DNA of 44,674 bases from Gemmatimonadota bacterium. Lineage in GTDB: Bacteria; Gemmatimonadota; Gemmatimonadetes; Longimicrobiales; RSA9. The stretch covers positions 1-44,674 of the forward strand of contig JBDLIA010000019.1 in the NCBI GenBank assembly GCA_039715185.1. Direction: 5' to 3'. The notes beneath the pieces are model-generated. The model did not search any database, was not told the DNA's origin, and worked only from the letters and a program-made list of their open reading frames with translations. Made by a program: the position numbers and the translations under genes. This document shows positions 17,339-25,377 of this stretch, in pieces. The stretch's first letter is position 1; each line of letters begins with the position of its first letter.

Positions 17339-18231
17339 GCGAGCACCTCCAAGCTCGGGGTACCCACCCCACCGCCGGCGGCCGAGGCCGGACGGTCCGC
17401 GCAGGACGTAGGGGGTGCGCCGCCCACGATCCGAGTGCCTCCGCCGCCGAGCGCGGTCAGGCCGCCGATCCGCACGTCCGGTATCCCCCCCGACGCGGCC
17501 TTCGCCGCCGTGGTCAGCTTGGGGATCATGCCGCCTGCCACGGTGCCTTCGGACACGAGTGTCTTCGCTCCGGCCTCGTCGAGCGTGGCGACCGCCCTGC
17601 CCGCGCCGTCGCGGACGAAGGGGACGTCGCTCAGGAACAGGAGGCGGGCCGCTCCCAGCGCCGTTGCCACGGCGGCGGCCACGGCGTCCGCGTTGACGTT
17701 GAGCGGTTCGCCATCCCCGCTCCCCGAGACGGGCGACAGCACGGGTACGAAACCGGCGGTCAGGAGCGCGCGCAGGAGTCGGGGCCGTACGCACGCGACG
17801 TCTCCCACGCGCCCGAGCTCGCCGCCCCGACGCGGGGTCGCCTGGACGGACGCCCCGTCCTCCCCGCTCAAGCCGACCGCGGCCACGGCGGTGGCCGTGA
17901 GCGCGCGCACGATGCGCTTGTTGACCTCCCCGGAGAGGGTCATGGACACGAGCCGCATGGTGGCCCGGTCGGTGACCCGCTGGCCTTCGTGGAAGGTCGG
18001 CTCGACGCCCAGCCGGCGCCCGAGGGCGCTGATCTCCGAGCCCCCGCCGTGCACCACCACGAAAGTCGCGCCCGCCGACGTCGTATCCTCCGCCTCCCGG
18101 GCACCAGCCTCGGACAGCGCGCGCGCGAAGCCGCGCGCCGCCGCGACATCCTCGACGAGGCGTCCGCCGACCTTGACCACGGTGAGCCGCCTCGGACCCG
18201 GAGAGGAGCCTGCGTTCGCGGTCAGGCCCAC
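17335..18231 (-). CDS. argB: Acetylglutamate kinase
   Basis: ArgB phosphorylates N-acetylglutamate. From the GTG at 18231 the protein has 298 residues with the amino-acid kinase fold: VVKVGGRLVED near the N-terminus, FVVVHGGGSEISALGRRLG for the substrate and phosphate, LNVNADAVAAAVA and a late lysine in GGMIPKLTTAAKAA that contacts ATP. The chosen GTG overlaps the end of argC by 10 bases, as in the other junctions of this operon. A second GTG near 18183, directly before VKVGG, would give a protein closer to the usual N-terminus and cannot be excluded. The last 20 residues are low complexity. No arginine-feedback N-terminal helix is obvious. Confidence 0.93.
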   Translation of the reverse strand: MGLTANAGSSPGPRRLTVVKVGGRLVEDVAAARGFARALSEAGAREAEDTTSAGATFVVVHGGGSEISALGRRLGVEPTFHEGQRVTDRATMRLVSMTLSGEVNKRIVRALTATAVAAVGLSGEDGASVQATPRRGGELGRVGDVACVRPRLLRALLTAGFVPVLSPVSGSGDGEPLNVNADAVAAAVATALGAARLLFLSDVPFVRDGAGRAVATLDEAGAKTLVSEGTVAGGMIPKLTTAAKAASGGIPDVRIGGLTALGGGGTRIVGGAPPTSCADRPASAAGGGVGTPSLEVLA

Positions 18232-19337
18232 GACCCCACCCTGGTCTCGAGGCCCGCGGTCTCGGGCCACCCGCACATGAGGTTGAGGTTCTGAACGGCC
18301 TGGCCGGCGGCGCCCTTGAGCAGATTGTCGATGGCGACGAAGACCTGCAGCGCGGGCCGCTCGACCCCGCCGACCTCGGCCAGGCCCAGCGCGGCCCGGT
18401 TGGTGCCGACCACGTCCCGCAGAGACGGAGGACGGTCGCGCAACACGTCGACGAACGGCTCCTCGCCGTAGTCGGCCATCAGGAGCGCCGCGGCGTCCGC
18501 GGCATCCAGGTGCGCCGCCAGCGGCACGTGCAGCGACGCGAGGATGCCCCGCCCGACGGGCAACAGGTGGGGCGTGAACACTATTTCGACGTCTCCCGTG
18601 CCGAGCGCAGACGCGAAGTGGCGCATCTCCGGCTGGTGGCGGTGCGCGTTGCCGACGCCGTACGGGCGGAAGTCCCCGGCCACCTCGGCGAAGAGGAGGT
18701 GGCGGGCCGCGGTGCGCCCGGCTCCGGTTACGCCCGACGCCGCGTTGGCGATGACCGATCCGCCGATCAGGTCGCGCCGGATGAAGGGCGCGAGGCCCAG
18801 CAGCACCGCCGTTGGATAGCAGCCCGGGTTGGCGACGACGCTGGCGTCCCGGATCGCGTCGCGGTGCAGCTCGGTCAGCCCATAAGCGAAAGCGGCCGCC
18901 CCGGTGCTCGGGGCGGCCGCCGTCGCCTGGGCGGCGGGGCAGGGGAGCCCTCCGCCACCGTCCGCGACGGCGCGCCACTGCTCGCGTCGGCGGCGCGCGG
19001 TGAGGTTGGCGAAGCGCTCCCTGTGGGTGGGGAGCCTGAGGTCGGCCGACAGATCCACGGCGAGCCCGGGGCCCAAAGAGCCCAGCCAATCCCCGACGCG
19101 GCCGTGCGGGAGGCACGCCAGCACCGCGTCGCACGCCGACAGATCGGTGTCGGTCAGCGAGGTCAGCGGGAGATCCGGCGCGTCCCGGACGACCGACGCC
19201 AGGGAGGCCCCCGCCTCTCCCTCCGACGTGGCGGCCGCCAGGCGCACGTACGGATGGCCCGCGAGGATCCGGACGACCTCGCGGCCCGCGTAGCCCGTGG
19301 CTCCGAGCACGGCGACCAATAACGACTGTTTATGCAT
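18222..19337 (-). CDS. argC: N-acetyl-gamma-glutamyl-phosphate reductase
   Basis: ArgC reduces N-acetylglutamyl phosphate to the semialdehyde using NADPH. The 371-residue sequence begins with VAVLGATGYAGREVVRILAGHP, the dinucleotide-binding motif. The catalytic cysteine is in NPGCYPT (Cys173), and PHLLPVGRGILAS carries the conserved C-terminal histidine region. About 35 residues rich in Arg, Gly and Ala (113-150) are inserted before the AYGLTEL segment, which most ArgC proteins lack. It is the first gene of the argCBD-GNAT-argGH operon. The start codon lies inside an operator-like palindrome and only 9 bases from the -10 box, so the mRNA probably has almost no leader. Confidence 0.95.
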   Translation of the reverse strand: MHKQSLLVAVLGATGYAGREVVRILAGHPYVRLAAATSEGEAGASLASVVRDAPDLPLTSLTDTDLSACDAVLACLPHGRVGDWLGSLGPGLAVDLSADLRLPTHRERFANLTARRRREQWRAVADGGGGLPCPAAQATAAAPSTGAAAFAYGLTELHRDAIRDASVVANPGCYPTAVLLGLAPFIRRDLIGGSVIANAASGVTGAGRTAARHLLFAEVAGDFRPYGVGNAHRHQPEMRHFASALGTGDVEIVFTPHLLPVGRGILASLHVPLAAHLDAADAAALLMADYGEEPFVDVLRDRPPSLRDVVGTNRAALGLAEVGGVERPALQVFVAIDNLLKGAAGQAVQNLNLMCGWPETAGLETRVGSWA

Positions 19338-19350
19338 CGTCCGGCATAAA
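19329..19350 (-). promoter_or_regulatory. Probable ArgR operator overlapping argC start
   Basis: A perfect inverted repeat, TTTATGC (19329-19335) and GCATAAA (19344-19350) with an 8-base spacer, covers the argC start codon (19335-19337) and part of the -10 box. The ATGCAT-type half-site recalls ARG boxes of actinobacteria and other phyla more than the ATTCAT type of enterics. argR is encoded 3.2 kb upstream. Binding here would block both transcription and, if RNA were made, the start region. ArgR as the ligand is inferred from context. Confidence 0.6.
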
Positions 19351-19375
19351 TAGCCGCCGCCTACCTACGTGTCAA
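19347..19375 (-). promoter_or_regulatory. argC operon promoter (sigma70-type)
   Basis: On the minus strand a perfect -35 TTGACA (19375-19370) is followed after exactly 17 bases by TATTTA (19352-19347) as -10. Nine bases separate the -10 from the argC ATG, which puts the expected transcription start 2 or 3 bases before the start codon. No Shine-Dalgarno sequence can fit, so argC would be translated from a near-leaderless mRNA. Confidence 0.75.
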
Positions 19376-19402
19376 CAGAGTTCTTGCGCAGTAGCCGCCC
19401 GG

Positions 19403-19939
19403 TCAGAAGCCCTGGTAGAGGTAGTACCAGCCATCGCCCAGGGGATGGAACCGGTCCTCGAACATCCGCTCGGGGGGTCCCTCGGGTGCGTGGACCACGC
19501 CGCACGCGTCGACCACTCCGCAGGGCCCGAACACGAATCGTACCTGGCCGCGGAATGCCTCCGAGGATTCCACGCGCAGCCAACCGACTCGGCCGACGGT
19601 CGAGAGGTCCGGGTCGGCCCGGTGGGCCTCGGCGGCCGCCGCGAAGGCGTCGCGGCTAAGCTCGAAGCGGAGTCGAAACAGCGGATTGGCCAGCGGCAAC
19701 CGCGCCAGCGGGAGGAGCGCTACGGCCGCCACGCTTAGCGGCACGATCAGCCAGTATCTGACCGCGCCCAGGCGGAAACGGGCCAGGGTCAGCCCCACCA
19801 GCCACAAGAGCGCGAGACCGAGGCCGCCGTAGACCAGCACCAGATACGCCAGGATCCCGAAGCTCCCGCGGCTGTGGTGGGCGATCAGGCCGACCGCCCA
19901 CAACAACCCCAGCCAGGTCGCGACGCGGGTGACCTCCAA
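19403..19939 (-). CDS. Small membrane protein of unknown function
   Basis: Taking the TTG at 19939, the protein has 178 residues. It has three hydrophobic segments (WLGLLWAVGLIAH, SFGILAYLVLVYGGLGLALLWLVGL, YWLIVPLSVAAVALLPLARL) followed by a soluble domain of about 90 residues with FRGQVRFVFGPCGVVDACGVV and ending GWYYLYQGF. No family is recognised. The start is uncertain: an ATG at 20020 in the same frame would overlap the S9 peptidase gene by 53 bases, and a CTG at 19958 has a GGAGG 8 bases upstream. It follows the peptidase on the same strand and is probably co-transcribed. Confidence 0.68.
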   Translation of the reverse strand: MEVTRVATWLGLLWAVGLIAHHSRGSFGILAYLVLVYGGLGLALLWLVGLTLARFRLGAVRYWLIVPLSVAAVALLPLARLPLANPLFRLRFELSRDAFAAAAEAHRADPDLSTVGRVGWLRVESSEAFRGQVRFVFGPCGVVDACGVVHAPEGPPERMFEDRFHPLGDGWYYLYQGF

Positions 19940-19967
19940 CCCCCGGTCGCGGCCTTTTGCGTCCAGC

Positions 19968-22529
19968 CTATTCGCCTCCGATCGAGCGCTCGAACAGCTC
20001 GTAGATGCGGCGGTACTCATCGGTCCACGAGGTCGGCTCCACGAAGCCGTGGTTCTCGACCGGGTAGAGCGCCATCTCCCAGTCCTCTTTGCCGAGCTCG
20101 ATGAGGCGCTGGGCGAGCCGCACGACGTCGGAGAAGTGGACGTTGGTGTCGTACATGCCGTGCGCGATGAGCAGATCGCCTTCGAGCCCCTCGGCGAAGT
20201 AGATCGGTGAGGACTGCCGGTAGGCCTCCTCGTCCCCGTCGGGCAGGTTCAGGATCCGGCTCGTGTACCAGTGGTTGTAGTGCGCCCAGTCGGTGACCGA
20301 ACGCAGCGCGGCCCCCGCCTGGAAGACGTCCGGCTCGGTAAACAGCGCCATCAGCGTGATGAAGCCCCCGTAGGAGCCCCCGTAGACGCCGATCCTGCTC
20401 GCGTCCACGCCCTCGGTCTCCGCCAGGTAGCGCGCGCCGTCCACCTGGTCCGACAGGTCCCAGCCGCCCATGTGTCGGTAGATCGCGGTCCGCCAGTCGC
20501 GGCCGTACCCGCGCGAGCCGCGGTAGTCGATGTCCAGGACGGTGTAGCCGTTGGCGGCGAGGAAGTGGTGGAACATGTATTCGCGGAAATAGCCCGACCA
20601 CCAGTTGTGGACGTTGTGCAGGTAGCCCGCGCCGTGCACGAAAACCACGCCGGCGCCGTTCGGCTCGGCGCCCACGTCACTGGGACGATAGACGCGCGCC
20701 GGCACGCCCACCCCGTCGCGCGCGGGGACCCTGACGATTTCAGGCTGGATCCAGGGGAAGCCGGCCCACTCCTCGGTGGGCGTGGACGTCAGCCTTGTCC
20801 GAGGCGATCCGGGCGAAGCCGAGGTCACGTACAGTTCCGGTGGAGCATTCGCGGAGGAGTGGACGACCGCCAGCGTGGTCCCGTCGGGAGACGGCGTCGC
20901 GTCGTACGCGCCGCTGCCGTCGACCAGCCGCGTGCGGTCTGAGCCGTCCCAGCCCATCCGCCAGGGGTGCCGGTCGAAGGGCGACGCCTCGCTCGTGTGC
21001 AGCAGGAAACCGTCCCACGACTCCGGAATCTCCAGCCGGTCGACCTCCCATTCGCCCGAGGTCAGGGTGCGCCTGTCCGAGCCGTCGGCGTCGACGGCGT
21101 AGACGTGCGCGTACCCGGTCTCCTCGCTGACGTAGTAGGCGCGCGGCTCGGAGCCGGCGCGCGCGGGCAGCCAGCCGGCGCACGGGCCACCGAAGCCGAA
21201 GCACGGTCCGCCCACCCAGGCTTCGTCCTCGTGCGCATCCAGCAGGGTGAGCGTGCCCGCGACGGGGTCGAGCGAGTAGAGCCTCCAGGTCTTGTAGTCG
21301 AAGTCGATCGCCACCAGGAGCGCGTGGCTGCCGCTCTCGTGCCACTCCACCAGCCTCGCCGCGGCCAGAGCCGGGGCGTCCCCGTTGTCGGCGCCGCCGC
21401 CGCGCCGCGCGCCGGCTTCGCCGCCGGCGGGCGTCGCGCTCTCGCCTTCTCCTTCTTCGTCCTCGCCGGCGTCCGCGTCTTCGCCCTCGCTCTCCCACTC
21501 TACCTGGACCTCGTCGCCTGGCGACTCGCCGCCGCTCAGATCGAGCCACGCGATCCGGCCGGTCGCGGTTTCCAGCAGCGCCAGACGCGTGGCGCTCTGT
21601 TCGTCGCCCACCTTGGCGCGCACCTGGCGGTCCTCGGTGTAACCCGTGTCGGTGATCCACAGCGGCACGTGCGTCCGCTCCGCGTCTTCGGCCGGCTTCT
21701 GCGAGGCCACGATCGCCCAGGTCGCGGTCGGGTCGGCGGTGACGCCGCCGAGACGGTTGCCACGGCCCAGGTAGGCCGGTTGGGCGCGGCGGGCCTCGTC
21801 GCGCTCCTCCCGAGCGTCGTCGCGCTCTTCGCGCAGTCCTTCCACGCGCACGTGCTCGAACAGCTCCTCCTGCTGCTCCTCGAGGAACGCCTTGTGCCCT
21901 TCGGCCTCCTCCGGATCCTCGGGCGCCTCCCCGGTGCGCACGTCGGTCACCTGCCACAGAGGGGCGCCGTCTACGCCAAGCGCGAAGACGTTGTCGTCGG
22001 TGCGGAACAACACCGTGCGTCCGTCGGCGCTGAAGGTCGCGTTGGCTTCGGCGTCCGAGGTGTTGGTGAGGCGTCGCGCGTCGCCCGTGGCGCGGTCCAG
22101 CAGGTACAGGTCGCCATCGACGCTGGTGACCCGCAGCGATCCATCCGGAGAGAGGTCGCCTCCTGCGAGCGAGGCGCCGAGCGTGTCGGCCGCCGCGTCG
22201 TCCAACCGCTCGGGCTCGCCTCCCGCGGCGGGGACGCGGTAGGTCGCCGACTCCTCGTGCCAGGCCGCCCCGCCCGGGAGCCACGAGAAGTAGATCCACT
22301 GGCCATCGTCCGACCAACGCACCCGGGAGGGCGATCTTCCGATCAACTCCGTGCCGCGCATGATGCTGCGGATGGTCAACGGAAAGGCGTTGGCGCGCGC
22401 GGTCGCGGGCTCGTGATCCGCGGTCGCGGCCCGTGTGTCCGCGTCCGGCGCCTGCCCGCTGGTCCAGGCCGGCGTACACAGGGCGGTGGCGAAAGTGGCG
22501 ATGAAGATCAGCGGCGCGTTGCGATGCAT
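19968..22529 (-). CDS. Exported S9 family prolyl-oligopeptidase-like serine peptidase
   Basis: The 853-residue precursor starts with a signal peptide ending near TSGQA. A WD-like beta-propeller follows (repeated SPDGS, SADGR, SPDGTTLA segments), and the last 250 residues are an alpha/beta hydrolase. The catalytic triad is visible as Ser719 in GGSYGG, Asp794 in AHGMYDTNVHF and His827 in ENHGF. Such DPP-IV or acylaminoacyl peptidase-like enzymes cut short peptides in the periplasm and can supply amino acids. Two highly charged insertions interrupt the propeller: a Glu/Arg-rich probable coiled coil around residues 205-250 and a Glu/Gly/Ala-rich stretch around 345-385. It starts 12 bases after argR and may be transcribed with it. 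Confidence 0.93.
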   Translation of the reverse strand: MHRNAPLIFIATFATALCTPAWTSGQAPDADTRAATADHEPATARANAFPLTIRSIMRGTELIGRSPSRVRWSDDGQWIYFSWLPGGAAWHEESATYRVPAAGGEPERLDDAAADTLGASLAGGDLSPDGSLRVTSVDGDLYLLDRATGDARRLTNTSDAEANATFSADGRTVLFRTDDNVFALGVDGAPLWQVTDVRTGEAPEDPEEAEGHKAFLEEQQEELFEHVRVEGLREERDDAREERDEARRAQPAYLGRGNRLGGVTADPTATWAIVASQKPAEDAERTHVPLWITDTGYTEDRQVRAKVGDEQSATRLALLETATGRIAWLDLSGGESPGDEVQVEWESEGEDADAGEDEEGEGESATPAGGEAGARRGGGADNGDAPALAAARLVEWHESGSHALLVAIDFDYKTWRLYSLDPVAGTLTLLDAHEDEAWVGGPCFGFGGPCAGWLPARAGSEPRAYYVSEETGYAHVYAVDADGSDRRTLTSGEWEVDRLEIPESWDGFLLHTSEASPFDRHPWRMGWDGSDRTRLVDGSGAYDATPSPDGTTLAVVHSSANAPPELYVTSASPGSPRTRLTSTPTEEWAGFPWIQPEIVRVPARDGVGVPARVYRPSDVGAEPNGAGVVFVHGAGYLHNVHNWWSGYFREYMFHHFLAANGYTVLDIDYRGSRGYGRDWRTAIYRHMGGWDLSDQVDGARYLAETEGVDASRIGVYGGSYGGFITLMALFTEPDVFQAGAALRSVTDWAHYNHWYTSRILNLPDGDEEAYRQSSPIYFAEGLEGDLLIAHGMYDTNVHFSDVVRLAQRLIELGKEDWEMALYPVENHGFVEPTSWTDEYRRIYELFERSIGGE

Positions 22530-22541
22530 GGGGCCTCCCGG

Positions 22542-23000
22542 TCAGTCCTCGATTCCGGCCAGTTGCCGGATTCGTCTTTCGATCGACTTGCGTTTGCGGG
22601 CATCCCTCAGGATGAGAAGAATGGTGTCGTCCCCCGAGATCGTTCCCAGCAGCTCCTTCCAGCCCTGCCGGTCGAGCGCCACCGCGACGGGCTGCGCTCC
22701 TCCCGTCAGCGTCTTGATGACGACCAGGTTGCCGACGCCATCCACGCCTGTGAAGAGCGCGGGCAGCAGCCGCTCCAGGGTGGGCTTGGGGTCGCCACGG
22801 CCGGGTGACGCCTGGTAGGTGGACCCGCCCTCGGGAAGCGGGACCTTGGCTACGCCAAGCTCGCGCAGGTCCCGCGAGAGCGTCGTCTGGGTCACCTCGA
22901 AGCCGCGCTCGGCGAGTAGGTCGCGCAGCGCTTCCTGGGAAGTCACGCTGCGGGTCCGGATCAGTCGCAGTAGAGCGGCGTGGCGATGCGCCCGACTCAC
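22542..23000 (-). CDS. argR: Arginine repressor
   Basis: ArgR binds arginine as a hexamer and represses arginine synthesis genes. The 152-residue protein has the usual size. Its N-terminal winged-helix domain (residues about 1-70) contains TSQEALRDLLAERGFEVTQTTLSRDLRELGVAKV. The C-terminal oligomerisation and arginine-binding domain contains GVGNLVVIKTLTGGAQPVAVALD and the hallmark GTISGDDTILLI. The GTG at 23000 gives the canonical N-terminus; upstream in-frame starts would add an unusual arginine- and cysteine-rich tail. It is on the same strand as the arginine operon but separated by the peptidase and membrane-protein genes; the likely operator is at the argC promoter. Confidence 0.94.
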   Translation of the reverse strand: MSRAHRHAALLRLIRTRSVTSQEALRDLLAERGFEVTQTTLSRDLRELGVAKVPLPEGGSTYQASPGRGDPKPTLERLLPALFTGVDGVGNLVVIKTLTGGAQPVAVALDRQGWKELLGTISGDDTILLILRDARKRKSIERRIRQLAGIED

Positions 23001-23126
23001 CGTCGCTTGGGGGGGAGGGTTCGCAGGCGCTGCGTCATGCGGTCTCGCTCGTTGTTGATCGCACGGACAACCGACCGGTGGGCGGGCGTGTCCTACACAA
23101 CCGACTCCTCGAACGCGGAACCTAGC

Positions 23127-23933
23127 ATGACGCAAAAACGCACGACAACGGCGGCGCTGCTCCTCCTCCTCGCCGGCACCGGTTGCGCCGCTTCGGCGCA
23201 GGAGCCGGCGCCCGACCTCACCGACAACTCCGGCGGCGCGGAGGCCGCCGCCATCGAATCAGCCGAGCAGCTCGTGCGCGCCATGCACGATCGCTACGCC
23301 GACTCTTGGTATCGCACGCTCTTCTTCAAGCAGACCGTCATCCGCACCCCGCCCGAAGGCGAGCCGCCGCCGGACGAGGTATGGACTGAGTACATGACGC
23401 TGCCCGGCCAGCTCCGCATCGACCTGACCGACGGATACAACGGCAGCGGCGCGATCTTCCGGGGCGACAGCACGTACGTGTTCCGGAACGGAGCGCTGGC
23501 GGTCGTGCGCGATCAGCGAAACGCGCTGCTCGTGCTCGGCTTCGACGTCTACGCGCAGGAGCCCGAGGTCACGCTGGAGATTCTCGGCGGCATAGGCTTC
23601 GACCTGTCCGTGCTGAGGTCGGACACCTGGCAGGGGCGGCCCGCCTGGGTGGTTGGGGCGGCGGAGGGCGATCTCACGACCCCTCAGTTCTGGATCGACG
23701 CCGAGCGACTGCTCTTCACCCGGCTGATCCAGCCGTCTCCGAACGGCGCGGGCATCTCCGACATCCGCTTCGACGACTACGAGCCGCTGGCCGGCGGCTG
23801 GATAGCCCCCACCGTCGTCTTCCTCACCGACGGGCGCGAGACCTTGCGGGAGGAGTACTTCGACGTCGAGGCGAACCCGGACCTCGACCCGGCGCTGTAC
23901 GACCCCGAGGCGTGGGGACCGCCGGCAGGCTGA
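23127..23933 (+). CDS. Exported LolA/LppX-like protein of unknown function
   Basis: The 268-residue protein has a signal peptide (MTQKRTTTAALLLLLAG) with a signal peptidase I site at ASA-QE. A cysteine at residue 18 is not in a good lipobox (no Leu at -3), so lipid modification is doubtful. The mature part alternates beta strands: QTVIRTPP, QLRIDLTDGYNGSGAIFRGDSTYVFRNG, PAWVVGAAEGDLTTPQFWIDAERLLFTRL and YEPLAGGWIAPTVVFL. This is the one-sided barrel layout of LolA/LolB-type outer-membrane lipoprotein-sorting relatives. The ligand is unknown. Parts of this gene are duplicated and decayed at 25081-25198. It is divergent from argR, 126 bp away. Confidence 0.75.
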   Translation: MTQKRTTTAALLLLLAGTGCAASAQEPAPDLTDNSGGAEAAAIESAEQLVRAMHDRYADSWYRTLFFKQTVIRTPPEGEPPPDEVWTEYMTLPGQLRIDLTDGYNGSGAIFRGDSTYVFRNGALAVVRDQRNALLVLGFDVYAQEPEVTLEILGGIGFDLSVLRSDTWQGRPAWVVGAAEGDLTTPQFWIDAERLLFTRLIQPSPNGAGISDIRFDDYEPLAGGWIAPTVVFLTDGRETLREEYFDVEANPDLDPALYDPEAWGPPAG

Positions 23934-23971
23934 GTTCAAACCGTACGCCGCCCGACGGCATCGCAGGGTGC

Positions 23972-25114
23972 ATGAAAAACGATCGCACGAGCGCCACGGC
24001 GCACGCGGCGGCCCTGCTCGCGGTGCTTCTGCTGGCCGGGCCAGCGCCGGCTCAGTCCCCCGCGCAGCCCGACGTCGACACCATCGTCGACCGACACATC
24101 GAGGCCCGAGGCGGGATCGAAGCCATCCGGGCGATCCGCACGCTCGTCTATTCGAAGGGACAATACCGGGAGGGCGATTTCGTCGGCGGCGGCAACTCGC
24201 GCATGGCGTTTCGCCGGCCCTACTACCGCGTGGTCGGAGATCCTTCGAACGCGTCCGGTTTCCTGGAGGGCTACGACGGCGGGAGTTGGGAGTGGTACGG
24301 GAATCCCGGGATCGCCATCCGGACCGTGGGGGCCGCCTCCGGGGCGACCCGGCGCGGAGCGGATTTCGAAGGTCGGCTGATCGACTATCGCGCGAAGGGG
24401 TCCACGGTCGTGCTCGGACCCGTCGCGGAGGTCGAGGGGCGCCCCGCATACCGCCTGACGCTCACCACCCTGGACGGATTCCGGCGCGACTACTTCATCG
24501 ATCGGGAGTCGTATCTGATCGTCGCGGAGCGCTACGCCGCGCCGGTCCACGCGTTCGGAGCCGCCGTCGCCACCGAAGCCCGGATGGAGGACTACCGGGA
24601 GGTAGCGGGTGTGCTCTTCCCGCACCGCTTCCGTGAGAGCGAGATACAGACGGGCCGTACCCTCAACCAGATGCAGTGGGGCCGGATCGAAGCGAACGTC
24701 GAGCTACCCCTGTCGCACTTCAGTCCCCCGGATCCCGAGCGTACACCGCTCCAGAAGGTGCTGGAGGCAATATTCGCAGGCCGCACGGACCCGGACGCCG
24801 TGCTCTGGAGCTACCGCGAGTTTCGGCGCGGCTATCCGGAGGTGGATAGGCGGGCGGGCGTGGAGATGATCGGCTTTCAGATCCTCAAGATGGGGGATGG
24901 CGTAGACGCCGCCATCCGTCTGCTGGAGGTCAACGCGCGCGACTACCCGCTGTCGGCGTCCGCTGCGTTCTCCCTCGCCCGGGCGCTGGAGACGGCAGGG
25001 TATCCGCATACGGCTGCGGCAGAATACCGCCGAGCGGTCGAACTCGACCCGGAGCACGAAGCCGCGCGGCGGGCGCTGGCCCGCCTGGGTGGTGGGGGCC
25101 GCGGAGGGAGATGA
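23972..25114 (+). CDS. Exported protein with LolA-like and repeat regions
   Basis: The 380-residue protein starts with a signal peptide (ATAHAAALLAVLLLAGPAPAQS). Residues about 30-240 resemble the same strand pattern as the preceding gene product (TIVDRHIEARGGIEAIRAIRTLVYSKGQY, LEGYDGGSWEWYG, RPAYRLTLTTLDGFRRDYFIDRESYLIVAE, YREVAGVLFPHRF), typical of outer-membrane lipoprotein-sorting relatives. The last 60 residues are a TPR-like pair ending in YRRAVELDPEHEAARRALARL. The final GGGGRGGR tail and stop codon come from a shifted frame of a decayed copy of the upstream gene, so the natural C-terminus may have been different. It lies 38 bp after its neighbour and is probably in the same transcript. 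Confidence 0.75.
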   Translation: MKNDRTSATAHAAALLAVLLLAGPAPAQSPAQPDVDTIVDRHIEARGGIEAIRAIRTLVYSKGQYREGDFVGGGNSRMAFRRPYYRVVGDPSNASGFLEGYDGGSWEWYGNPGIAIRTVGAASGATRRGADFEGRLIDYRAKGSTVVLGPVAEVEGRPAYRLTLTTLDGFRRDYFIDRESYLIVAERYAAPVHAFGAAVATEARMEDYREVAGVLFPHRFRESEIQTGRTLNQMQWGRIEANVELPLSHFSPPDPERTPLQKVLEAIFAGRTDPDAVLWSYREFRRGYPEVDRRAGVEMIGFQILKMGDGVDAAIRLLEVNARDYPLSASAAFSLARALETAGYPHTAAAEYRRAVELDPEHEAARRALARLGGGGRGGR

Positions 25115-25198
25115 GACACGCCGCAGTTCTGGATCGACGCCGGAACTGAACCCCGCGCTGTACGATCCCGACGCGTGGGGGGCGCCCCAGGGTCAGTA
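25081..25198 (+). pseudogene. Remnant of a duplicate of the exported protein gene at 23127
   Basis: Bases 25081-25142 align closely with 23641-23702 (coding WVVGAAEGD...FWIDA) but with one base lost, which shifts the frame. Bases from about 25146 to 25198 align with the last 51 bases of the same gene (coding NPALYDPDAWG and a stop). The roughly 180 bases between these blocks are missing. The fragment therefore is a truncated, frameshifted copy of the paralogous gene. Its start provides the last codons of the preceding reading frame. Confidence 0.82.
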
Positions 25199-25342
25199 GG
25201 GATCGCGCTGCCTGCTACTCGGCTCCGGGCCCTTTTTCGATGTGGAGGCGGACGACGTAAGGCACGCCGAGCGAATCGGTCATCGTCGTCAGCCCTGGTC
25301 CGACCGTCGACATGGAGTGCGTGACTTCGTAACACAAAGTAC

Positions 25343-25371
25343 TTGACGCAGTCGTGTACCCTGTGAACATT
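25343..25371 (+). promoter_or_regulatory. Promoter candidate giving a leaderless transcript
   Basis: TTGACG (25343-25348) is a five-of-six -35 box. After 17 bases AACATT (25366-25371) is a weak three-of-six -10. The ATG at 25378 is exactly 6 bases beyond, the same spacing as at the ArsR-like gene near position 1075. No ribosome-binding site precedes the ATG. Confidence 0.42.
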
Positions 25372-25377
25372 CGGTCC

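Noticed and set aside
20740-22479. 579-codon frame inside the S9 peptidase gene
   Set aside because: Same strand but a different frame, arginine/glycine-rich and without motifs; the peptidase frame carries a full catalytic triad.
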